DNA of 64,000 bases, taken from NCBI RefSeq assembly GCF_946404925.1, contig NZ_CAMJFM010000005.1, forward strand, positions 44,885 to 108,884, written 5' to 3'. The number at the start of each line of letters is the position of its first letter. Position 1 is the stretch's first letter. Under the pieces are notes generated by a model, which saw nothing but the letters and a program-made list of their open reading frames with translations, was not told the origin of the DNA and searched no databases. This DNA comes from an uncultured Prevotella sp. GTDB taxonomy: Bacteria; Bacteroidota; Bacteroidia; Bacteroidales; Bacteroidaceae. A program made the translations under genes and the position numbers. Below are positions 41,204 through 51,064 of this stretch, piece by piece.

Positions 41204-42379
41204 ATGAATTCTCAGAGTACGCCCGTACATATTAGATTGTGGCATAAGGACTTCTGGCTGATGGCAATAGCCAACTTTCTGCTTGCTATGACGGTGTATA
41301 TGCTGGTGCCCACCATGCCCCAATGGCTGATAGAATCACAACAGTTGAGCATGGTTTATGCCGGTATCGCCATGGCTGCCTTCGGCGTGGGGTTGTTTGC
41401 ATTAGGCGCATTCACATCATATCTGGTTCAGCACTACCGCCGAAACCTGGTGTGCATATATGCCGTGCTGATAGAGGCACTGATTATAGGAGCGCTATAT
41501 TATATCGACGGACTACACATGCGTGTGAACGATCCTGCGATTATCATCGTGCACAGACTGGCCCAGGGTGCTGCCTTCGGACTAGCACAGATGGTGCTTA
41601 CCAGCACGCTGATTATAGACACCAGCGAATCGTTCCAGCGCACCGAGGCTAACCACTCGGCCGCTTGGTTCTCGCGCTTTGCACTATCGATGGGACCTAT
41701 GGCTGGATTGCTGATAGGCCGCCTAATGGGATTTCACTACGTGCTGCTGGCCACCATCGTTTGCGCCGTGGCTGTAGCCGTGCTGGTGCTAACAGTAAAC
41801 TTCCCCTTCCGTGCGCCTCAGGATGATATACCAACGGTGAGTTTGGACCGATTCTTCCTGCCTCACGGATTCCCATTGTTTGTTAATCTGCAGCTGATAA
41901 CGCTGGCTGTGGGCATCATCCTATCGGTGGTGCTGGATGAGCACTTCTACTCGATGATGATGATGGGATTTGCTGCTGCCATCCTATCGCAGCGATTTGT
42001 GTTTAAGGATGCCGAACTGAAGAGCGAGGTGGTGACGGGGCTGATACTGATAGCCGCCGCACTACTGATGATGATAACCCGCAATCTGCCCATCGTGATG
42101 ATAGCCGCACCGCTGTTTATAGGCATGGGCACCGGACTGATAGGATCGCGATTCCTGCTGTTCTTCATCAAGCTGAGTCGCCACTGCCAGAGAGGCACAT
42201 CGCAGAGCACATTCCTACTGGGATGGGAGAGTGGTATAGCATGGGGTGTGGGCTTAGGCATAGCCGTGTTCCAAGGCGACACCACGTCGGCACTCATCAC
42301 GGCATTGGCGCTATCGATACTGGCCTTAGTGATGTATCAATTTACCCACAAGTGGTTTACCAATAATAAAAACAGATAA
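41204..42379 (+). CDS. MFS transporter
   Basis: The 391-aa protein has about 12 membrane helices in two halves. It begins DFWLMAIANFLLAMTVYMLVPTMPQWL, typical of the Bacteroidetes MFS group, with LAQGAAFGLAQMVLTSTLI and a conserved PMAGLLIGRLMGF segment after helix 5. Substrate unknown. The following ion-channel gene starts 22 nt later, and no promoter is visible between them. Confidence 0.85.
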   Translation: MNSQSTPVHIRLWHKDFWLMAIANFLLAMTVYMLVPTMPQWLIESQQLSMVYAGIAMAAFGVGLFALGAFTSYLVQHYRRNLVCIYAVLIEALIIGALYYIDGLHMRVNDPAIIIVHRLAQGAAFGLAQMVLTSTLIIDTSESFQRTEANHSAAWFSRFALSMGPMAGLLIGRLMGFHYVLLATIVCAVAVAVLVLTVNFPFRAPQDDIPTVSLDRFFLPHGFPLFVNLQLITLAVGIILSVVLDEHFYSMMMMGFAAAILSQRFVFKDAELKSEVVTGLILIAAALLMMITRNLPIVMIAAPLFIGMGTGLIGSRFLLFFIKLSRHCQRGTSQSTFLLGWESGIAWGVGLGIAVFQGDTTSALITALALSILALVMYQFTHKWFTNNKNR

Positions 42380-42401
42380 ATAACAATTAAAACTTAAAAC
42401 T

Positions 42402-43184
42402 ATGGAAACGAATTTGCGCAAAATGGTACACGACATCATTAAGACCCCAAAGGTTAGTACGGGGTCGCGCATCTATGGCGGCGTGATGCTGATAGCTATC
42501 ATCATAGGTGTGTATCCCTTGATGTTCCGTCATTACAATAGCGTGTTCTGGTGGATGGACCTGATATCGGGTCTCCTCTTCATCATCGACTATATACTGA
42601 GATGGTGGACCGCCAAATACGAATCGAAATACAAGGATTGGCGCGCCTACGTGGTGTATCCGTTTACACCCATGGCCATTATCGACCTGCTGTCAATCCT
42701 GCCTGTATTCAATCTGCTATCGCCTACGTTCAAGGTGGTTCGTGTGTCGCGACTACTCAAGCTGCTGCGTATATTCAAGGTAATAAGATACTTTGAGCCG
42801 CTGATGATTATCGTGGCCGTGATACGTCGCCAAAGCAAGATACTATGGACGGTGGCATCGCTGGCATTGTTCTATATTTTCATTACCGCCCTCATCATGT
42901 TTAATGCCGAGGAGCTGATAAACCCGGCTACGGGACAACCCCTGTTCCGCGACTTCTTTGATGCCTTCTATTGGGCCGCATGTACGCTAACCACCGTGGG
43001 ATATGGCGACCTGTATCCTATATCGAACACCGGACGCGTGATCAGTATCCTATCATCGATTGTGGGTATCGCCATCATCGCCCTGCCCTCGGGTATCATT
43101 ACCGCGGGCTATATGGAAGAGCTGAAACACCGTAGAGAACTTGTGGAGCGCGAAGAGAACGGCCCGTTAGCCTCGGCAGAGTGA
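42402..43184 (+). CDS. Voltage-gated-type ion (potassium) channel
   Basis: The 260-aa six-helix channel subunit has an S4-like segment with regularly spaced Arg/Lys (KVVRVSRLLKLLRIFKVIRYF), a pore loop with the K+ selectivity filter TLTTVGYGDLYP, and an S6 ending IGIAIIALPSGIITAGYMEEL. It should form a tetrameric K+-selective channel in the inner membrane. The 3' end overlaps the convergent addB-like gene by 18 bp. Confidence 0.9.
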   Translation: METNLRKMVHDIIKTPKVSTGSRIYGGVMLIAIIIGVYPLMFRHYNSVFWWMDLISGLLFIIDYILRWWTAKYESKYKDWRAYVVYPFTPMAIIDLLSILPVFNLLSPTFKVVRVSRLLKLLRIFKVIRYFEPLMIIVAVIRRQSKILWTVASLALFYIFITALIMFNAEELINPATGQPLFRDFFDAFYWAACTLTTVGYGDLYPISNTGRVISILSSIVGIAIIALPSGIITAGYMEELKHRRELVEREENGPLASAE

Positions 43185-45800
43185 GGCAAACGGACATGTT
43201 TCGCACCGCTTACGATCGTCGGTAGGCGTGAACGATAGTTGGGGATTGAATATCTCGGCCAACAGATTCTGGAACAAGCTTATAAACTCATCAGAATACG
43301 TAGCTATATCGGCTACGGGCTCACGGCCTATGCCTAAGGTGGGGTCGTAATCCTTGCCGCCCGCATGCTGGATGAACATGAGGCATGGCGACACGCTATC
43401 GGACGACTTTGATCGCACAATGTGGGCGTAGAGGAACGTCTGAAGGAAGTAGTCGCTATGATCCTTGATGGCCTCGGACGTGAAGATGGAGGCAACATCG
43501 GGCAGAGGCTTGATGTGGCGCGAACCGGTCTTGTAATCGATGATGCGGATGTGGTCTTCGCCCGTTTCGGGATTGTAGATGCTATCCAGACGGTCGATGA
43601 TGCCACCCACCTTCATGCCGCCAATCTCGGTGTACACCCACTTTTCGAGGTCGATGATGCGGAAAGGCGTGAAGCGGCGGTCGACCTCGAGCAGCAATCG
43701 GATGTACTTGATGATGACCTCGCGATTGATGAGCTGCAAGCCATCGAGAGGGGGCAACGGGCGCGAGGGGTCGGTAATCTTGAAAAACTCCTGCTTGATG
43801 GCCTCGTCGACGGCACGCTCGATGGTGACCTCCTCTTTGAGCAACTCGTCGAGCATGGTCGACGTGATGGTGTTGGAGATGAACGGCGTGTAGATGACTT
43901 GGGCGGCCTTGTGGAAGATGTTACCGAACAAGCGGTTATCGATCATGTCATCGTCGGCGCTATCGGGCTCGGCTATCTCGCACACGTAGCGGTAAAAAAA
44001 TCGCAGCTGGCAACGCAGATAGGTGTTGACGGCTGTAGGGCTGATGCCGCCCTCTTTATTAGAAAAGTGCTTCTGCATGTGGGCGATGACCTCGGGCGTT
44101 TTCTGGATAGTCTTGGGCGCGTGGAGCTGGGGCGTCTGGCCCGCCTTGAGCGTGAGGAACGTGATAGGTATCTTGTTCTCGACCATCAACTGGAGCATAA
44201 AGCGCGACATCTCGGCCGTCTTGCCATCGCTGGTAGCGTTGTTATAGAGTATGGTGACATCGGATGCGCGTTGCAGCAAGCGATGGAAATAATGCTGATA
44301 GATGGCCACCTTGTAGTCGACGGTGGTCAAGCCGTAAGCCTTGCGGAGGGCGTAGGGGATGAACGAGGTGTCGTTGACGCCGCGCGGCATGTTGCCCTCG
44401 TTGCACGAAAGCAGCAACACGTGGTCGAAGTCGAGGTTACGCGTTTCGAGCACACCCATCACCTGAATACCCTCGGCGGGTTCGCCGTGGAAGGGGATAG
44501 AGGTTGACGTAATGAGCTGACCGATAAGGCGTTGCAGCGTGATGATATCGACCTTGAGCACGCCGCTATCAACCAATCCGCTCAATCTATTAAGTAAGGT
44601 GTACATGCGGAAGAGACTCTCGGTGTCGAGTGGCGAATCGATGATGGGGCTCTTTGACGTGGCGATGGTCTGGGTGATGTTGATGAGCCAATGGAGCAAG
44701 GGCTGAATCTCGGTATGGCGCTCGTTGGCAAAATCCTGTGGCATGATGCTGGCATACGGGTGGCGCTTGATGCTCTCAACCCATCGGCGGGTGAACATCT
44801 GCTTGCGGAGCGAGTAGCCGTGAACCTGCATATTAATGAGGGTGTTGACGAGCGAGGCAATCGACGTCTGGCTGAGTGGATAGCCCGTGGTGATGTTGAC
44901 CTTGTCTACATGTTCGGGCAAGCAATGGATGACGGTTTGCAGCAATCCCTCGTTGCAAAGCACGATGGCGGTGCGGCGCCCGGCTTGGATGCGCTCGGGG
45001 GTGAGCCACTCGCTGATGTATCGGGCTTGGATGTTCTCGGTGGGTGCCGAGATGTAGTTGATATGCTGCGGTGGAACCTCGTCGGTGTCTTGATAGAAAA
45101 GCGCCTTGCCTTGACGCTCAAGACGGCGGAAGAGTGTTTGCTCTACTTGCTGCAAGAGGTTGAAGCCGATGAACACATAGGTGTCGTACTCGAACTCGAT
45201 GCTCTCGTCGGTAGCCACTTGGCGATAGAGTGCACCCTCGTAAGCTAACTGTTTTTCGGCGAGTTGGGCGTTGTACTGATGATAAATCTCGCCAATATGA
45301 CTCCACAAACGGAGGAAGCGCTCCTTGAGTTCGGAGTTATGCTCATCGCTGAAATTACTGAAGAATCGCTTGATCATCTCGCGTTGTTCGGGCGTGAGAT
45401 ACGAGGTGTCGTCGAGCTCGTGGATGTCGCGCAGATTGGCCAACACCTTATCGGCGGGCGCCATATTCTTGTCGAGGTCGTCGAAATCGGAGAGCAAAAG
45501 CTGGCCCCATCCGTAGAAGTGGTCGAGCGTCTCGTCGATGCCCGTGCAAGCGGTGAACACGCGGTGGAGTTCGCACACCAGGAGGATGGGATCGGCCACC
45601 TGTAGCGACGAGTGGCTACGGAACAAATCGCTGATGGTGATATACGACGGGCTCCAGATGGGCTTGCCGGCCAATCGGGCCAAGTGCTCGTTGAGGAACA
45701 ACGAGGCACGCTTGTTAGGAAACACCACCGCTACGCGCGAGAGGTTGGTGCCATATCGGGAGAGCAGATCTTCGGCTACATGTTCAAGGAAACTCTTCAT
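43167..45800 (-). CDS. AddB-like PD-(D/E)XK nuclease/inactivated helicase subunit
   Basis: The 877-aa protein starts SFLEHVAEDLLSRYGTNLSRVAVVFPNKRASLFLNEHLA, the degenerate helicase region of Bacteroidetes AddB-like proteins. A C-terminal RecB-type nuclease domain contains GGIIDRLDSIYNPE and IRIIDYKTGS (catalytic D…D-K). The Cys in YLRCQLRFFYRYV and the final CETCPFASLCRG fit the Fe-S cluster of AddB nucleases. It partners the helicase-nuclease encoded immediately upstream (ATGA overlap) in double-strand-break resection. Confidence 0.9.
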   Translation of the reverse strand: MKSFLEHVAEDLLSRYGTNLSRVAVVFPNKRASLFLNEHLARLAGKPIWSPSYITISDLFRSHSSLQVADPILLVCELHRVFTACTGIDETLDHFYGWGQLLLSDFDDLDKNMAPADKVLANLRDIHELDDTSYLTPEQREMIKRFFSNFSDEHNSELKERFLRLWSHIGEIYHQYNAQLAEKQLAYEGALYRQVATDESIEFEYDTYVFIGFNLLQQVEQTLFRRLERQGKALFYQDTDEVPPQHINYISAPTENIQARYISEWLTPERIQAGRRTAIVLCNEGLLQTVIHCLPEHVDKVNITTGYPLSQTSIASLVNTLINMQVHGYSLRKQMFTRRWVESIKRHPYASIMPQDFANERHTEIQPLLHWLINITQTIATSKSPIIDSPLDTESLFRMYTLLNRLSGLVDSGVLKVDIITLQRLIGQLITSTSIPFHGEPAEGIQVMGVLETRNLDFDHVLLLSCNEGNMPRGVNDTSFIPYALRKAYGLTTVDYKVAIYQHYFHRLLQRASDVTILYNNATSDGKTAEMSRFMLQLMVENKIPITFLTLKAGQTPQLHAPKTIQKTPEVIAHMQKHFSNKEGGISPTAVNTYLRCQLRFFYRYVCEIAEPDSADDDMIDNRLFGNIFHKAAQVIYTPFISNTITSTMLDELLKEEVTIERAVDEAIKQEFFKITDPSRPLPPLDGLQLINREVIIKYIRLLLEVDRRFTPFRIIDLEKWVYTEIGGMKVGGIIDRLDSIYNPETGEDHIRIIDYKTGSRHIKPLPDVASIFTSEAIKDHSDYFLQTFLYAHIVRSKSSDSVSPCLMFIQHAGGKDYDPTLGIGREPVADIATYSDEFISLFQNLLAEIFNPQLSFTPTDDRKRCETCPFASLCRG

Positions 45801-48800
45801 ACTTCTTCAATTTTGTTGCTGTAAACATACCACAGATAACCCTTGATGTTCTGGTGACCCATAGACGCGAGCAGGTCCATATAATGGCGCACCTGAGTGT
45901 GGTATTCGGGGTCGGGGTGGCCGAACTTGAAGTCGACCACAATCCACTCGTTGCCATCGGTCATCACGCGGTCGGGGCGATGCTCGCGCACGTCGCCATC
46001 CTCGACAGAGAGAATGGTACACTCGTTGAAGAGCGTCCATCGGGGCGAGAACCACGAGGCTACGCGTGGGTCGGCGAGGCGCTTGCGGAGCATGGAGGTG
46101 ATGCGGTCGGCGGTCATCTCCTCGTCGTAGAGGATACCCTCGAACTGCAATCGCTGAAGGGCCTCGGGGATGTCTTTCTCGGTCTGGATGGTAGAGAAAA
46201 TCTCGTGGAGCACGCTACCAGCCTGGATATATCGGCGTTGCTGGTCGATATCTTCGCCCTCGATGAAATCGCGGCTGCGATTACTCTGGCGGAAGTTGAC
46301 CTTGCTATCGTAAGTGTGGATGGAAACGCCGATGGCCTCGGACTTCTGGAGGAAGGGATTAAGGCTCGCCTTGTCAGAATCGGTGGCCAATCTGCGTTGG
46401 CTATCGGCATAAGCGCCATACTCGAAGACGATGGGCGATTGATCGTCCTCCATGCCCTCTAATAGCGACTCGGGAATAGATTCAGCCACAAGCGGCAAAC
46501 ACAACTCGATGAGGGCCGAACGCGAATTGCCGCCCCCGCGCTTACCTATGACATAGAGGCTATCGGCCGCACGGGTAAAGGCCACGTAGAGCAGATTGAG
46601 GTTGTCGACGGTGTTCTGCAGATGTTCGTGTAGGAAATCCTGCTCGTAGATGGTGCCTATCATAGACTTCTGACTATAGTCGATGGGCACGATGGGCAGA
46701 TCGTTGAACGGGGCCTCCTTGGGTTGGCACCAGATGATGTTGTCGGTAGACTTCTCTAAGGTCCAATCGCAGAAGGGGATGATGACGTGGTCGAACTCAA
46801 GACCCTTAGACTTGTGGATGGAGATGAGTCGGATGCCATTGGTCTCGTCGCTCTGGATGGTCTTCTTGCTGAGGGTTTCGTCCCACTCGGCAAGGAACGA
46901 CTGGATATCGGTAGTGTTCTCGTTGACGTAGTTGGCCAATTGGTCGTAGAAGGCGCAAAGATAGGCGCCCTGCCCCTCAAGACGATGCAGCTCGAAGATA
47001 GAGTAAATCCTCTCGGCAAGCTCGTAGAGCGGCAAGGTGAGCAACTCGTCGAAATGGGCGATATAGGCCTCGGGCAGATAAGCGTCGAGATCGTTGCCCG
47101 CTATCATATATTGATCGTCGGTGAGCTCCTTGCCCTGAACGGTGCACAACCAAGTTTTGACGATGGCCGCCTTGGTGAGTTGGTCGTCGGGGTGGAGCAA
47201 GAGGTGGAGGGCCTGAATCATCAAGCAAACGGCGCTTGAAGCATCGAGGCGGAAGGCCTCATCGCTCACGATGCTGACCTCTGGCAGATGCTCGAGGAAG
47301 TATTGGGCGATGAGCGGAATGTGGAAGTTATATCGCACAAGGATGGCGATGTCCTTCTGACTAATGCCCGCATTGATAAGTTCGCTGACATGATTGACGG
47401 TATGCTCCAGAACGGTTTCCTGATATTCATCGTTAGGTAGCAGCTCGATAACCACTCGGCCTTCGTCTTTTCTGCCATCGGGCACTTTCTGCTCTACATC
47501 GGCGTAGGCTTTGGCGAGTTGTTCGCGCTCGGCACACTCCAACTCTTCGAGGGCTTGGTATTCTACCTGGGCCGCGTGACGGAAGAAGGTGTTATTGAAA
47601 TCGATGACGTGGCGGGTGGAGCGGTAGTTGGTGGAGAGCGACTTGATTTCCATCAGCATAGCATCAAACTGATGCTCGATGCCATTGAGCAATCGCCAAT
47701 CGCCCGAACGCCAACGGTAGATGCTTTGTTTCACGTCGCCCACAATCAGATTGCTGCCATCCTCATGGCTCATCGTTTCGGCAAGTAGCACCTTGAAGTT
47801 CTGCCACTGGATGGTAGAGGTGTCCTGGAACTCGTCGATCATGACGTGTTGTAGTTGGGTACCAATCTTCTCAAAGATGAATGGCGAATCGCTACCATCG
47901 ATGAGCGAATGGAGCAGCTGCTGGGTATCGCTCAATAGGAACCGGTTCTCGGTCTCGTTGAGCTCGCGCACCTTCTTCTCGATGCTACTTAGCAATCGGA
48001 GCTGATTGAGGTGGCGGAGTGTGAGATGGGCCGATTGGTAGATTCTCCATTGCGTTTTGCGCTCGTCGACCGCAAAGCGTAGTATCTCTAAAAGCGTGCT
48101 CTCGACCAATTGCTGGATGTGATCGCGTTGCGGGTGAGTCTTGGCAAACCAGTTTTTAGAATCCTCAAGACATTTTGCTACCGTTTGATTCTCGATAGAG
48201 GGGTCGAAAACACAATTGGTAAGTTTTAAGAAGAAGCTGGCTATGCCGCGTCTTTTCTGGGCGAAATCGTCGATGGTGAGTCCTTCGGCCTCTATCGTCT
48301 CGAAGAAACTCTCGCCAATGGTCTTCATCCTGTCCTCGGCCGCTTTGCGCAAATCGCGGAGACAAGTGGTGTAGTTCTCAAAAAATCCCGCCTCGCTCAT
48401 CTTCTGTTCGAGCGTGAGGCTCACCTCTTTATAATAGTCCTTGAAAATGTTCTGACCGAACTTCTTGATCTGGGCTATCACGTTCCACGATTTATCGTCG
48501 GAGATGTTCTCCATGATATACTTCAATATCCATTGGAGCATCACATCGGTGGTGGTGAGGTCTTCGATAAGCTGATCGACCGCCAACTCCTCGACTTGGT
48601 AATCGTTGAGTCCGATGCGGAGGTTTGTGGTGAGGTCGAGCTCGCGGGCCATATTGCGGAGCACACTCTGGAAGAATGTGTCGATGGTTTCAACGCGGAA
48701 ATAGTTGTAGTTATGTGTGAGATTGTTGAGTGCCAAGCCCGCACGCTCGCTGATAACATTAGGTGCGAGGCCCGTTTTCTCTTGAATGTGCGATAGATAG

Positions 48801-49024
48801 CCATCCGACTCGGGTAGCTGTTTCCAGATGCCATAGAGCTGACTGAGAATACGCATCTTCATCTCCTCGGTAGCCTTATTAGTAAAGGTTACGGCCAAGA
48901 TGTTGCGATAGCTCTGAGGATTCTCTACGAGCAATCGGATATACTCGGTGGCAAGTGTGAAAGTCTTTCCGCTTCCAGCACTGGCCTTATATACGGTGAG
49001 TGGTTTGATAGATTCGTTTACCAT
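45797..49024 (-). CDS. AddA-like UvrD-type helicase-nuclease
   Basis: The 1075-aa SF1A helicase has Walker A ASAGSGKT (residues 14-21), FRVETIDTFFQSVLRNMARE, motif II VMIDEFQDTSTIQW, GDVKQSIYRWRSGD (motif III) and TNGIRLISIHKSKGLEFDHVI (motif V). The C-terminal nuclease domain has EHRPDRVMTDGNEWIVVDFKFG. With the AddB-like subunit it should unwind and resect double-strand breaks for RecA loading. It overlaps addB by 4 nt and the upstream DUF5686 gene by 7 nt. Confidence 0.93.
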   Translation of the reverse strand: MVNESIKPLTVYKASAGSGKTFTLATEYIRLLVENPQSYRNILAVTFTNKATEEMKMRILSQLYGIWKQLPESDGYLSHIQEKTGLAPNVISERAGLALNNLTHNYNYFRVETIDTFFQSVLRNMARELDLTTNLRIGLNDYQVEELAVDQLIEDLTTTDVMLQWILKYIMENISDDKSWNVIAQIKKFGQNIFKDYYKEVSLTLEQKMSEAGFFENYTTCLRDLRKAAEDRMKTIGESFFETIEAEGLTIDDFAQKRRGIASFFLKLTNCVFDPSIENQTVAKCLEDSKNWFAKTHPQRDHIQQLVESTLLEILRFAVDERKTQWRIYQSAHLTLRHLNQLRLLSSIEKKVRELNETENRFLLSDTQQLLHSLIDGSDSPFIFEKIGTQLQHVMIDEFQDTSTIQWQNFKVLLAETMSHEDGSNLIVGDVKQSIYRWRSGDWRLLNGIEHQFDAMLMEIKSLSTNYRSTRHVIDFNNTFFRHAAQVEYQALEELECAEREQLAKAYADVEQKVPDGRKDEGRVVIELLPNDEYQETVLEHTVNHVSELINAGISQKDIAILVRYNFHIPLIAQYFLEHLPEVSIVSDEAFRLDASSAVCLMIQALHLLLHPDDQLTKAAIVKTWLCTVQGKELTDDQYMIAGNDLDAYLPEAYIAHFDELLTLPLYELAERIYSIFELHRLEGQGAYLCAFYDQLANYVNENTTDIQSFLAEWDETLSKKTIQSDETNGIRLISIHKSKGLEFDHVIIPFCDWTLEKSTDNIIWCQPKEAPFNDLPIVPIDYSQKSMIGTIYEQDFLHEHLQNTVDNLNLLYVAFTRAADSLYVIGKRGGGNSRSALIELCLPLVAESIPESLLEGMEDDQSPIVFEYGAYADSQRRLATDSDKASLNPFLQKSEAIGVSIHTYDSKVNFRQSNRSRDFIEGEDIDQQRRYIQAGSVLHEIFSTIQTEKDIPEALQRLQFEGILYDEEMTADRITSMLRKRLADPRVASWFSPRWTLFNECTILSVEDGDVREHRPDRVMTDGNEWIVVDFKFGHPDPEYHTQVRHYMDLLASMGHQNIKGYLWYVYSNKIEEV

Positions 49025-51054
49025 CTTCTGAAAAGTTCAAATTCAACTTCAACGCCGATTCGGTCGAAACGAGCGTTCTTGAAACTTGCAAAGGCACCAA
49101 CGGAGATATAGCGGTTGGTGAAGCCATAGCCCAACTCGAAATAGGGGCGTGAGCGCTCGAGCAATACACCGCTGAGGTAGAAACGCTCCTTCTCGATATA
49201 CTTGCCCAAATACGGAATCCACGTGGCCGCCAGCATGGGCGACTCGTAAGAGATGTTACCACGCAAGTAGTAATCAGACTCGTTGTAGACACGGCTTCTA
49301 AGCAGCTGGAAGTTGCCGCTCCAGTCATCGTCCCATCCCTCGGGAAGGTTCTCATCGCGGAAGTTGGCAAAGTCTACAAAAAGGTTGTCCTTCTTGTTGG
49401 TATACAATCCGCCACCTGCACGCAGATTCAGGACTCTGAGTCCTGGAATCTTCTTCTTCCATTGCGCATCAACCTCCCATCGCTCGTACTCCAAGTCGGA
49501 TTTGCAAACGCCTTTGATGCCGCGCTCGTAGTCGATAGAAATGAGTGGGCCGCGATTGAGCCAAGGTAGGAACTTGAACCCGATCATGGGCGCAAAACTC
49601 CGGTATTCAGCGGGCATGCCGTATTGGAGCATCAGATTCTTATTGATGGCCGTACGGCGGTGATAGATTAAGCCGGCCTCGACATCGAACCAATCGAACA
49701 GCATGATGTTGTTGCTCACGCTGAGATAATGGTCGCGGAACCTATCCATATCGGTATTCTCGAAGTTGATGGTGTCCTGATGTGCCTCGTTGATAATATC
49801 CATCACGCTCGAGTTGCTGATGCGGTTGCCATTACCCCATATAACCTCGGCATAGCCGTTACGCTTAGGGTTATACGTCATACGGAGTGGGGCCGTGAAA
49901 TAGAACTGACGGTCCTTGAAGGTATAACCGAAAGTGGGATTGAACGTGAGATAGCGATAGGTTGAGAAGGTGTATCGCGAGCGGAAGCGCATCTTGTATC
50001 GCACACCTCGGTCGTGGCTATAACTCAGATAAAGCGGATTGATGATGGGCGACATCGAGAACGATGCCTCTTCGGATTCGGCGCTGATGGGGGTTACAAG
50101 GTTATCGCCAATGGTATCCCAGAAGATTTTCTTCCAGAGCTTCTGCTTCTTGGGCGTGGTGTCTTGAGCCTGAACCAAGGAGTCTTGGTGGCGATTGATA
50201 TCGTAAGCCTCGTAAATCTGCTTGTCGGTTTCGGAGAGTGGGATAGGGCGCACTTGGTCCATCAACTCTCTGCTCGATGTGGTGGTGATGGAATCGGGAA
50301 GTGATTGATTGCAATGATAATTGGCATCGAAGAGTACCGAAATCCTATTGCCCACAAACCTGAAAGCGGCCGCGGTGGTACAACGGGATGGCATGATAGA
50401 TCGGCCGCCCTCCTTGCCTTGTAAAATCTCGGTGCGGAAGGTAACCATATCGTACTCGCCATTTAATACGGTGCGGATGATGCGGCCCGTTTCGGTCTCG
50501 ACAATAGCATAGCCGTTAAGCAGCTGGGTGTTGTAGTTCTTGGGATGGAAATCGAGTCGGGTGTTTCCATCGTTCTGAAGTTTCTGCGTGTAACGGTAGT
50601 ATCGGCGATTGCACTTGTTGAAAGGCGAAAGCATGTGGCCATCGTAAAGCGCAATATCGTAGATGTTGGGCGTCATGTAGTCGAGTAGGGTAGGCATGGC
50701 TCTACGATTGCCCCTGATGGTGCCCGAAAGCACTTGGTTGGTGATGTCGTAGTCGTGCGCGTTCTTGAACAACACCTTGCTATACGACTCGCGGATGTAG
50801 TCTCTTGGATCCTTGGCCATCACGTACATCGACGGGATGAGCCAAAGGAGAGAGTTACGCTTGTCGACATGATAGCGGAACTTGGCATACACCTGATCTT
50901 CGAGACTATCGATGGCCGATGAGTTAGCTTGTTGATAATCGTAGATACGACCTAGTATCAGCGAGTCTCTCTTGTTGGCCGCTGACATACTGATGGTCAT
51001 GCCCGAAAGCATGAAGGTCAGTAGTAATTTGGTGAATAGTTGATCGTATCTCAA
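49018..51054 (-). CDS. DUF5686 outer-membrane beta-barrel protein
   Basis: The 678-aa protein has a signal peptide (LFTKLLLTFMLSGMTISMSAA). The N-terminal DUF5686 segment (FRYHVDKRNSLLWLIPSMYVMAKDPRDYIRESYSKV) is followed by a long C-terminal barrel rich in alternating aromatic strands, ending in RIGVEVEFELFRRW. The family is Bacteroidetes-specific and uncharacterised, assumed to be outer-membrane. Its position, overlapping addA and 10 nt after uvrA, makes it part of a DNA-repair transcription unit, which is unexpected for an envelope protein. Confidence 0.82.
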   Translation of the reverse strand: MRYDQLFTKLLLTFMLSGMTISMSAANKRDSLILGRIYDYQQANSSAIDSLEDQVYAKFRYHVDKRNSLLWLIPSMYVMAKDPRDYIRESYSKVLFKNAHDYDITNQVLSGTIRGNRRAMPTLLDYMTPNIYDIALYDGHMLSPFNKCNRRYYRYTQKLQNDGNTRLDFHPKNYNTQLLNGYAIVETETGRIIRTVLNGEYDMVTFRTEILQGKEGGRSIMPSRCTTAAAFRFVGNRISVLFDANYHCNQSLPDSITTTSSRELMDQVRPIPLSETDKQIYEAYDINRHQDSLVQAQDTTPKKQKLWKKIFWDTIGDNLVTPISAESEEASFSMSPIINPLYLSYSHDRGVRYKMRFRSRYTFSTYRYLTFNPTFGYTFKDRQFYFTAPLRMTYNPKRNGYAEVIWGNGNRISNSSVMDIINEAHQDTINFENTDMDRFRDHYLSVSNNIMLFDWFDVEAGLIYHRRTAINKNLMLQYGMPAEYRSFAPMIGFKFLPWLNRGPLISIDYERGIKGVCKSDLEYERWEVDAQWKKKIPGLRVLNLRAGGGLYTNKKDNLFVDFANFRDENLPEGWDDDWSGNFQLLRSRVYNESDYYLRGNISYESPMLAATWIPYLGKYIEKERFYLSGVLLERSRPYFELGYGFTNRYISVGAFASFKNARFDRIGVEVEFELFRRW

Positions 51055-51064
51055 GTTATCTTTT

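Noticed and set aside
43422-44507. 361-aa plus-strand ORF
   Set aside because: Shadow of the AddB-like gene; low-complexity Val/Asp/Gly/Leu composition and no start signals.
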